64,000 nt of DNA, taken from Rhodanobacter sp. T12-5. Its GTDB lineage: Bacteria; Pseudomonadota; Gammaproteobacteria; Xanthomonadales; Rhodanobacteraceae. Positions 16,725-24,404 of the stretch are shown here, piece by piece; the stretch's first letter is position 1; the number at the start of each line of letters is the position of its first letter. The stretch covers positions 620,001-684,000 of the forward strand of contig NZ_NPKN01000001.1 of NCBI RefSeq assembly GCF_008329435.1, read 5' to 3'. Both the position numbers and the translations under genes were made by a program. The notes under the pieces were generated by a model that ran no database searches, was not told the origin of the DNA, and was given only the letters and a program-made list of their open reading frames with translations.

Positions 16725-17863
16725 GCGCCGACGGTAGCCCGAGCGTTCCCCTCGACGTGCCTGCGGCACCACGTGCATCGTGGTCGCGCCGACCAGTGTT
16801 CGTCGCGGTGGTGGCACTGCTGGTCGCGGTCGGCGGCGCGTTGTGGATCGCCGCGCCCGGGCGCAGCGTGTCCACCGACAATGCCTACCTGCAGGCCGAC
16901 AGTTCGGTGGTGGCGCCGAAGGTGCGCGGCCTGGTGGCCGACGTGCTGGTGCAGCACAACCAGCGCGTGCATCGCGGCGATCCGCTGCTGCGCATCGACG
17001 CGGAAGAGTTTGACGCGCGCGTGGCCTCGGCCATGGCCGGACTGCAGGACGCGCGCTCCAGCGTGGCGGCGGTACAGGCCGCACTCGCTGCGCTGGATGC
17101 GGAAGAGGCGCTGGCCGCCTCCAACGTACACGCGGCGCAGACCTCCATCCGTTCGGCCGATGCGCAGCAGGCCCTGGCCGATGCCGACCGCCGGCGCTTC
17201 GACGCGTTGATCGCCAGCGGTGCGGTGGCGCGCCGCGATGCCGAGCAGTACCGCACCGCCGCCGTCACCGCGCAGGCGAATGCCGAGCACAGCCGCGCCG
17301 AGTTCGCGGTCAGCCGCAATCAGGCCGCGGTGACGCACGCCAAGCGGCTGACCCTGCAGGCCAACCTGGCGCAGGCAGAGGCGACGGTGGCCAGCGCGCA
17401 GGCCGCGCTCGACCTGGCCAGGCAGGATCAGGCCAACACCCTGGTGCGCGCGCCGATCGACGGCGTGGTCGGCGATCGCCAGGTCGAACCGGGCGACTAC
17501 GTGCAACCGGGCACGCGCCTGCTCACCGTGGTGCCGCTGGATGCGCTGTACGTGATCGCCAACTTCAAGGAAACCCAGACCGCGCGCATGGTCGCCGGCC
17601 AGTCCGCCAGCGTCGAGGTGGATGCGCTGCCCGGACAAACCCTGCACGGCCACGTCGAGAGTTTCGCACCCGGTTCCGGCTCGCAGTTCTCGCTGCTGCC
17701 GTTCGAGCCGGGCACCGGCAACTTCACCAAGATCGTGCAGCGGGTGCCGGTACGCATCCGCTTCGACGCCGATCAGGCGGCCTTGGCGCGCTTGCGTCCG
17801 GGGCTTTCCAGCACGGTCACCGTGCAATTGAACACGCCGCCTTCCGCGCAGGCAGCGCGCTGA
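16721..17863 (+). CDS. emrA: EmrA-type HlyD-family membrane fusion protein
   Basis: A 380-residue periplasmic adaptor for the EmrB-like pump. One N-terminal membrane helix (VFVAVVALLVAVGGALWI, about 27-44) precedes the biotinyl-lipoyl half STDNAYLQADSSVVAPKVRG. A long alanine-rich coiled coil (about 100-240) follows, then the second lipoyl half LVRAPIDGVVGDRQVEPGDY and a beta-barrel domain with VIANFKETQ. It joins the inner-membrane pump to an outer-membrane TolC channel. Unusually the pump gene is divergent rather than downstream; the adaptor shares an operon with the repressor through a 4-base overlap. Confidence 0.92.
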   Translation: MSADGSPSVPLDVPAAPRASWSRRPVFVAVVALLVAVGGALWIAAPGRSVSTDNAYLQADSSVVAPKVRGLVADVLVQHNQRVHRGDPLLRIDAEEFDARVASAMAGLQDARSSVAAVQAALAALDAEEALAASNVHAAQTSIRSADAQQALADADRRRFDALIASGAVARRDAEQYRTAAVTAQANAEHSRAEFAVSRNQAAVTHAKRLTLQANLAQAEATVASAQAALDLARQDQANTLVRAPIDGVVGDRQVEPGDYVQPGTRLLTVVPLDALYVIANFKETQTARMVAGQSASVEVDALPGQTLHGHVESFAPGSGSQFSLLPFEPGTGNFTKIVQRVPVRIRFDADQAALARLRPGLSSTVTVQLNTPPSAQAAR

Positions 17864-17964
17864 GCGCAGCACGTCGTCGGCAAGCCGGCATCACGCGCCA
17901 GAAACGGCTTTGCCGGTCGAAGGCACCTTCAGCATCTCCATCCCACTCTCACGAGGTATCAACC

Positions 17965-18675
17965 ATGAAAATCCAGGGCAGCACCGCATTCGTCACCGGT
18001 GCCAACCGCGGTCTCGGTCTCGCCTATGCCAGGGCACTGCTGGCCGCCGGCGCAAGCAAGGTCTATGCGGGCGCACGCGATCCCGCCTCCGTGCCTGTGC
18101 TGAAGGGACTGGTGCCGGTGAAGCTGGACGTCAACGACGCCGGCAACATCGCCGCCGTGGTGGCGCAGTGCGCCGATGTGAATCTGCTGATCAACAACGC
18201 GGGCGTCATCGGCGGCGAGCCGCTGCTTGGCGCACGCGGCGAGGATGCGCTGCGCGAGGTGCTCGACACCAATCTTCATGGCGTGCTCGCGACGAGCCGC
18301 GCCTTCGCACCCGTGCTGGGCGCGAACGGCGGCGGGGCGCTGGTCAACATGCTTTCGGCCCTGAGCTGGGCCAGCCTGCCAGGCAGTTCGGCGTACTCGG
18401 TGTCCAAGGCGGCGGCGTGGGCGTTGACCAACGGCCTGCGCAACGAGTTGCGCGGGCAGGGCACGCTGGTGGTCGGGGTGCACGCCGGCTACATCGACAC
18501 CGACATGGTGAAGGATGTCGAAGGTCCCAAGTCGCGCCCCGAGGACATCGCGCAGGCCGTGCTTGCCGGCATCGAGGCGGGCGCGCCGGAAGTGCTGGCC
18601 GACGACACGGCCCGGTACGTCAAGGCCGGTTTCGGCGCCTCGCCGTCGCTGTACCTGGGCGGCGTGCCGGGTTGA
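17965..18675 (+). CDS. Short-chain dehydrogenase/reductase
   Basis: A 236-residue classical SDR enzyme. The nucleotide-binding motif TGANRGLG (residues 11-18), NNAG (near 76) and the catalytic S-x-x-Y-x-x-x-K (SAYSVSKAAAW) are intact, so it should be an active NAD(P)H-dependent oxidoreductase; the substrate cannot be read from sequence. It follows the efflux adaptor by 101 bp with its own GAGG ribosome site and may be transcribed with it. Related SDRs often sit beside TetR regulators and may act on the same class of toxic compounds. Confidence 0.9.
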   Translation: MKIQGSTAFVTGANRGLGLAYARALLAAGASKVYAGARDPASVPVLKGLVPVKLDVNDAGNIAAVVAQCADVNLLINNAGVIGGEPLLGARGEDALREVLDTNLHGVLATSRAFAPVLGANGGGALVNMLSALSWASLPGSSAYSVSKAAAWALTNGLRNELRGQGTLVVGVHAGYIDTDMVKDVEGPKSRPEDIAQAVLAGIEAGAPEVLADDTARYVKAGFGASPSLYLGGVPG

Positions 18676-18681
18676 ACGGCG

Positions 18682-21600
18682 CTACTTCTCGATGCGGTAG
18701 TTGAGGCTGGCGCGGCTGAAGTCGGTGGCCTGTTGCGCCTCGAAGTTCCAGCGCTTGCTGAGCCGGTAGCGCAGGGTGATCACCTCGCCCGGCTCGAACA
18801 ACCCCACGCCGTAGCTGAGGTACAGCCGCGGCGAGAGGTACTTGCCCACGGTGAACGCGGAGCTGCCGCCGAGCGCCTCGTTGCTGGACACGCCGATGTC
18901 GTCCACGCCCAGCTTCGAACCGATGCTCTTGGCCAGCAGGTCGCCGGCGGCCGAGCCGAGCGCCTGCGCGGCGGCACCGACCATGTCGCCTTCGCCACCC
19001 TTGACCTGCGACAGCGGCTTGCCGGTGACCAGGTAGGACAGCGCGTCGGACTGCTCCATCACCGGGTTGGAAAACACGGTGAGGATCGGTCGCTGCGCGG
19101 TGCCGGAGACCAACAGGCCGACTTCCTGGCCTTCGTCGATGGTGGCATTCGGGTTGAGCTTGCGCACCGCGCGGATGTTCAGCCCCGGGTTGTCGATCGG
19201 CGTGCTGGCGAACAGCAGCTGGCCGCGCTGGATCTGCAGGTTCTGGCCGTAGGCCTTGTAGGTGCCGTCGACGGTGAGCTGGCCCCGGCCGGTGGTGGCG
19301 CGGCCAGGGCGTTCGGTCACCGTCAATAGTCCGCTGACGCGGCCGTCCAGGCCCATGCCGACGACATGCGTCTTGTGTCCGAGATCCACTTTCACCTCGG
19401 CGCTGATCGGCAGTTTCCTGGCGGCTTCCTGCTGCTGCTTCTCGTCGACCACCACCACGTCGGGCGATGCCCGGGTGGCACCGGCGCCGGGCAGCTTCTC
19501 GGCATTCACGTCGGCGGAGTCGATGCTCAGCGCGCCGCCGATGGCGATGCCGCTGGCATCCTGTTTCACGGTCAGGTCGGGCGAGATCACCACCCTGGCG
19601 GCGGGTATGTCGGCGGCGGTGAACTGGCTGCCCTTGAGCGTGAGTTGCGTTTGCGCATCGGCACCGATGTCGGCGTGGCCGCTGATCGCCAGGCTGCCCT
19701 TGCCCGATTGAACGCTGCCCTGGATCAGGAATTGCCGCGCGTCGGTGGTGCTGACCGTGAGCTGGCCCTGGCTCAGCGTGAGTCCGGCCGACGGCACCTC
19801 GGCGGAAAAGCCGCGCACGTCGGCCCGGCCGGTGACGGCTGGCTGTTTCAGTGTGCCGCCGAATCGGAAGCTGCCGTCGACACCGCCTTTGACGCTGGCC
19901 ACCTCACTGCTGAACAGCTCGACGAAGGCCAGATTGTCCAGGCGCAGATCGAGTTGTCCGCCCAGCGTCTGCTGCGCACCGCTGATCGTGACCTGGCCGT
20001 CGATGCGGCCGCTGTCATCGAGCCCGCCATGCGCCACGATGCGCTGGCTGGTCGGCGAGAGGTCGGCGTCCACGCGCAACTGGTCGTAGCGCAGCAGCGG
20101 TTCGTCGGCGTGATCGGTGTAGCTGATCGTGCCTTTCGCGGATTTGATCGAGGCGTTGCCGCTGAGCGCACCTGCGGCGCTGCGGCGGATCTTGCCGCTG
20201 CCTTCGATGACGCCCTCGGCGCGCATCGGCAGGTCGGCATTGCCGGTGGCGTTCAGCAGCAGCGCCAGCGGCAGCGCCTTCAGCCGGTAGCTGGCGTCGA
20301 GGTTGCCCGGCTTGTCCTGTTTCGCGGCCACGCACAGTTGCGGCTCGCCGGCGCTCAGGCACAGCTCGGACAGGCTCATCGCGCCGTCGTTGTAGCTCAG
20401 CTGCGCAGGCTGCAGCAGGCGCCAGCCGGGCATGCCCTGCGGCTCCAGGTTGAGCGTGGACAGCGTGCCGTTCCACGTCGATCCCTTCAACGCACCGTGC
20501 AGGGCGAGTTCGCCGGAGAGCTGGCTGCCACGGGCATCCACGCGCACCTGATGGTCGCCCTGGCTGCCTTCTGCCAACAGGTTGATGTGCTGGAACAGCA
20601 AGCCCTGCAGATACACGTTGCCAGTCTGCAGATCCAGCTTGCCGGCCGGGTGGCTGATGTCGGGGATGCCGACGATCAGCCGCAGCGTATCGGCCTTCTG
20701 CTGCTGCCAGGCCAATGCCTGTCCGTGCAACTGGCCGTTGACGCTGAGCTTCGGCTGCCTGCCGCGGATATTGAAATGGCCGTCCAGACGGCCACTCGCA
20801 TCCGGTAGCCAGTCGCCCAGGGACGCGATGGCCAATTGCAGGTCGGCATCGTTGCTGCTGCCGGGGCGGGCCACCAGCTTCACCGTGCTGCCGCCCGAGG
20901 CGAGATCGAGCTTGCCATCGACCACTTCATTGGATGACAGGTGCAACTTGCCGCTGCCGCTGACCGCACGATCGCGCAGCTTGCCCGCCAGCTGGCGGAT
21001 TTCCAGGGTGGCATCCGGGCCGTTCCGCGGCAGGCTGCCCTGGCTTGCGATGTCGAAATCCAGCGCGCCATTCCAGCCGGCGAACAACTGGCCGGGATCG
21101 AACTTGCGGGCCTTGGCCTCGGCCTGCCAGGCCAGGTCCGGTGCAAAGGTCAGCGTACCGTTGGCCTGCAGGCCGCCTTGCGGCTGCTTCAGCGCGAGCG
21201 TGTGCAGGATGAGCTGTCGCGGCGTGCCGTCGAGGTTCAGCGCCAGTTTCGCCAGCTTGCCGGGTGGGCCGATGTCGATGTCACCTTCGGCGTGGTAGGC
21301 ATCGACGCTGCCGCTGGCCTTGAGCTGACCGTGGCTGGCCAGGTCCTGGCCGGCCAGGTCCGCCGGCAGCAGCAGATCGTTCCAGCGGATATCCAGTGCG
21401 GCGCTGAACGGCCTGGCGGCGAGCTGCACGGTGCCGCTGGCGACTACGCTGCCCTTGATCTGCGTCGAGCTCAGCTTGAGCTGCTGCAGGTCGAGCGTGG
21501 CGTAGTCGTGGCTGAACCGCGCGCGCAGCGGCTGCAGCAGCAAGTGGTAATCGTTGAGGTCGAGCCGGCCGTCGAGCGTGCCGCCGTAGCGGTCGCCGTG

Positions 21601-22431
21601 GCCCCGCACGGCGATCGCCAGGGCTTTCAGCGAGCTGCCGCCGAGGAGGGGCCTGGGGTCGAAGCGCGGCGTGTCGAGCTTGCCGGTCCAGGCGTAGTCG
21701 CCGCGCGGGGTCAGATCCAACTGCAGTTGCATCGGTGCCGGCGCGGTGAGCTTGAGGTCGAGGTGCGCCGTGCTGCCGTCGCTGTGCGCGGCGAGGTCGC
21801 CGGCATAGTCGGTGTCGCCGACCTTCCAGGCGAAGACCGCCTTGCCGTTGCCCCGGTAGGGCGTGCCCAGCGCCAGTTTGCCGGCGAGCTCGGCGTGGCC
21901 ATCGGGCGCCTGCAGGTCGAGCTGGCGCAGTTCGATGCCGCGGCGGGTCCAGCTGCCGGCCAGGTCGAGCCGGCTTGAGGCGAACAGCGGCTGGCTGTCC
22001 CGGGTCACTTTCACCGTGCCCACGTGCACGCGATCGAGGATCAGCTCGACCGGCGGCTGCAGCGAGAAGTTGCCGTGGCCGGAGGAGGCCGTCTCGTCCG
22101 TTTTCGGCAGGGCCACCTGGACGCCGTCCACGTTCAGCGCGAGCACGTGCACGCGTTTGGCCAGCAGCGGCCAGAAGCGCAGGTCCAGTTGCGCCGTCGC
22201 CACGGTGGCCACGATACCCTTGCCGTCGTCGTAGCGAATACCGGCCAGTTGCAGCGGGCCGATCAGCCGGCCGCGCGCCTGCTGCACGTGCAACGCGCCA
22301 TCGGTGGCGGCTTGCGCCCGCGCCAGCGCGAACCGCAGGCCGGCACCGGTACCAAGCAGCCACCACAGCAGCGCCGCCGCGATCAGCAGCAGCGCGGCGA
22401 ATGCGATGGCGATGCGCTTGAACCACTTCAT
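18682..22431 (-). CDS. tamB: Translocation and assembly module protein TamB
   Basis: A 1249-residue protein with an N-terminal signal-anchor (FKRIAIAFAALLLIAAALLW) and a long body of repeated beta-strand segments, ending in the conserved DUF490/TamB C-terminal domain with YLSYGVGLFEPGEVITLRYR. TamB proteins form a hydrophobic groove spanning the periplasm and are linked to outer-membrane protein assembly and phospholipid transport. Length is typical. It follows tamA by 90 bp on the same strand, the conserved tamAB order. It is convergent with the SDR gene, whose stop lies only 6 bp away, with no obvious terminator between. Confidence 0.94.
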   Translation of the reverse strand: MKWFKRIAIAFAALLLIAAALLWWLLGTGAGLRFALARAQAATDGALHVQQARGRLIGPLQLAGIRYDDGKGIVATVATAQLDLRFWPLLAKRVHVLALNVDGVQVALPKTDETASSGHGNFSLQPPVELILDRVHVGTVKVTRDSQPLFASSRLDLAGSWTRRGIELRQLDLQAPDGHAELAGKLALGTPYRGNGKAVFAWKVGDTDYAGDLAAHSDGSTAHLDLKLTAPAPMQLQLDLTPRGDYAWTGKLDTPRFDPRPLLGGSSLKALAIAVRGHGDRYGGTLDGRLDLNDYHLLLQPLRARFSHDYATLDLQQLKLSSTQIKGSVVASGTVQLAARPFSAALDIRWNDLLLPADLAGQDLASHGQLKASGSVDAYHAEGDIDIGPPGKLAKLALNLDGTPRQLILHTLALKQPQGGLQANGTLTFAPDLAWQAEAKARKFDPGQLFAGWNGALDFDIASQGSLPRNGPDATLEIRQLAGKLRDRAVSGSGKLHLSSNEVVDGKLDLASGGSTVKLVARPGSSNDADLQLAIASLGDWLPDASGRLDGHFNIRGRQPKLSVNGQLHGQALAWQQQKADTLRLIVGIPDISHPAGKLDLQTGNVYLQGLLFQHINLLAEGSQGDHQVRVDARGSQLSGELALHGALKGSTWNGTLSTLNLEPQGMPGWRLLQPAQLSYNDGAMSLSELCLSAGEPQLCVAAKQDKPGNLDASYRLKALPLALLLNATGNADLPMRAEGVIEGSGKIRRSAAGALSGNASIKSAKGTISYTDHADEPLLRYDQLRVDADLSPTSQRIVAHGGLDDSGRIDGQVTISGAQQTLGGQLDLRLDNLAFVELFSSEVASVKGGVDGSFRFGGTLKQPAVTGRADVRGFSAEVPSAGLTLSQGQLTVSTTDARQFLIQGSVQSGKGSLAISGHADIGADAQTQLTLKGSQFTAADIPAARVVISPDLTVKQDASGIAIGGALSIDSADVNAEKLPGAGATRASPDVVVVDEKQQQEAARKLPISAEVKVDLGHKTHVVGMGLDGRVSGLLTVTERPGRATTGRGQLTVDGTYKAYGQNLQIQRGQLLFASTPIDNPGLNIRAVRKLNPNATIDEGQEVGLLVSGTAQRPILTVFSNPVMEQSDALSYLVTGKPLSQVKGGEGDMVGAAAQALGSAAGDLLAKSIGSKLGVDDIGVSSNEALGGSSAFTVGKYLSPRLYLSYGVGLFEPGEVITLRYRLSKRWNFEAQQATDFSRASLNYRIEK

Positions 22432-22521
22432 GCTGTCAGCTTGCTCCGCTTGCGTTTGCGTCGGCCAGGATGGTTCTCCCGAGCAACGCCGAATCCCTGC
22501 AGCCGGTCATGCAGATTTCCA

Positions 22522-24294
22522 TCACAGATCCGGCCCGATCACGAGGTGCAGCTGGATGCCATGCGCGCGGTCGTCGTGGATCGGCGTGCCCAGGTCGACG
22601 CGGATCATGCCCACCGGCGAACGCCAGCGCAGGCCGAGGCCGGCGCCGATCGTCGGGCGGTAGTCGGTGCCGCTGAATGCGTTGCCGGCATCGACGAAAG
22701 CGGCCATGCCCCAGTTGCGGGTGAAGTAATGCTCGACCTCGGTGCTGGCGACCAGCAGGTTCTTGCCGCCGATCACGCGATCGTCGCTGTTGCGCGGCCC
22801 GATCGACTGGTAGCCGTAGCCGCGCACCGAGCGGTCGCCGCCGGCAAAGAAGCGCAGTTGCGGCGGCAATGCGGCGAAGTCGTTGGTCCAGGTGATGCCA
22901 GCGCTGCCGCGCAGGATCAGCCGGTTGCGGTTGTGCGCGCCAAACGCACGGATCCACTTCGCGTCGGCGGTCATCTGGCTGAAGCTGGCATCGGACAGCA
23001 GATTGCCGGCGGTGCTGCGGGCGGCCAAGGTGATCGACCAGCCGCGACCCACGAAGTCGGGGTTGTCGGCCTTCTTGCGCGTGAGCGCGGCCTCGCCGAA
23101 CACCAGCGTGCTGCGGCCGTGCTCGATGCCGGGCGTGTTGTCCGGCTCGTTGCCGCGCTTGCCGACGGTGAAGGTGCCGGACAGCGCGTGCACGCCCAGC
23201 GCGCGGGTCCAGCCGTGCCACTGGCGCGTTTCGTTGCCGACCAGTTCCAGCGTGCGCGATTGCGAAGTGGCGGTGTCGGCGTCGCGGAAGTTCGCGCCCG
23301 CGTTGTAGCTGCGCTGGTTGTCGCCGGGCATCGGGATCGAGTACAGCGTGGACAGCGTCTTCAGCTTCTGCGCCACCACCAGCTCGTTCTTCCACTTGTG
23401 CCCGCGCCGGTTCACCCAGCGCCGCTCCATCCCGCCGCGCACGCCGAAACCGGTGTCGGTGCCGATGAACGGCCCGCCGGTGTAGATCGTGCGCTTGGCC
23501 GGCGCCAGCTGCACGGTGACGTCGACCACGCCGTCCTTCGCCTTGTCCACGTCCGGCATCACGTTGACCACCGCGAAATAATCCGCGCCGTTCAATGCCT
23601 GCTGCAGTTCCAGCAACTGCTCCTGCGAGAAGTAGTCGCCGGACTTGAACGGCACGTAGCGATCGAGGAAGCCCTCGTTGAACTGCGAACCGTCGAAGTG
23701 AACCTGGCCGTAGCGGTAGCGCGGGCCGGCCTGCCAGGCCAGCTTGATCGCCGCGCTGTGGTTGGCGCGGGTCACTTCGACCCGGTGGGTGACCAGCCGC
23801 GCATCAAGGAAGCCGTTGGCGGTGAGCTGGGCGCTCAACGCGTCGCGCGCGGCGTCGTAGGCGCCATGATCGAGCGTCTTTCCCTTCATCCGGGTGATCG
23901 CGCGTTCGGCGCGGCGAACCGGGGCGAGCGCGTCGGCCGCCTCGTCCAGTTGGACGTCGACGGCGGTGACCTTGATCGGCTCACCGGGCGTGACGTGCAG
24001 CGTTACCCTCCAGTCCTTGCCGACCTTCTGCAGGTCGCCGGTGACCGTGGCGTCGTAGTAGCCATACGGTTGCAGCGCCGTTTTCACCTGCGCGGGCGCG
24101 CGCTCATACAGCCGGCGCATCTGTGCGTCGCTGACTTCGCGCTTCGCGTATTGCGACAGTTCGGCCGCGGAAACCACGGCGCTCTTCAGTGGATCCCCGA
24201 CTCCATCCACCGCCAGTTGCACGCCGGCATGGGCCGGCGATGCCAGCAGCACGACTAAAGGCAACAGGCTCAGGCGTCGGGGGATTCGGCGCAT
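22522..24294 (-). CDS. tamA: Outer-membrane assembly protein TamA (Omp85 family)
   Basis: A 590-residue Omp85-family protein. A signal peptide (MRRIPRRLSLLPLVVLLASP, cleaved after AHA) is followed by three POTRA domains (to about residue 260) and a 16-strand barrel with GAGLGLRWRSPVGMIRVDLG. It ends HLVIGPDL, the usual TamA terminus. It works with TamB in inserting some outer-membrane proteins. The start at 24294 was chosen for the signal peptide; an upstream ATG adds nine unrelated residues. Confidence 0.94.
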   Translation of the reverse strand: MRRIPRRLSLLPLVVLLASPAHAGVQLAVDGVGDPLKSAVVSAAELSQYAKREVSDAQMRRLYERAPAQVKTALQPYGYYDATVTGDLQKVGKDWRVTLHVTPGEPIKVTAVDVQLDEAADALAPVRRAERAITRMKGKTLDHGAYDAARDALSAQLTANGFLDARLVTHRVEVTRANHSAAIKLAWQAGPRYRYGQVHFDGSQFNEGFLDRYVPFKSGDYFSQEQLLELQQALNGADYFAVVNVMPDVDKAKDGVVDVTVQLAPAKRTIYTGGPFIGTDTGFGVRGGMERRWVNRRGHKWKNELVVAQKLKTLSTLYSIPMPGDNQRSYNAGANFRDADTATSQSRTLELVGNETRQWHGWTRALGVHALSGTFTVGKRGNEPDNTPGIEHGRSTLVFGEAALTRKKADNPDFVGRGWSITLAARSTAGNLLSDASFSQMTADAKWIRAFGAHNRNRLILRGSAGITWTNDFAALPPQLRFFAGGDRSVRGYGYQSIGPRNSDDRVIGGKNLLVASTEVEHYFTRNWGMAAFVDAGNAFSGTDYRPTIGAGLGLRWRSPVGMIRVDLGTPIHDDRAHGIQLHLVIGPDL

Positions 24295-24404
24295 GCTTCG
24301 GTTTTGTCCTTGGCCGACCACTCAGGGGGAGTGGGGGAGCTTACCCAAGTCGAAGTTCGCTTCGCATGAATTCCCGGGATCCGGCCGAAAGAAGCAACGC
24401 CGCA

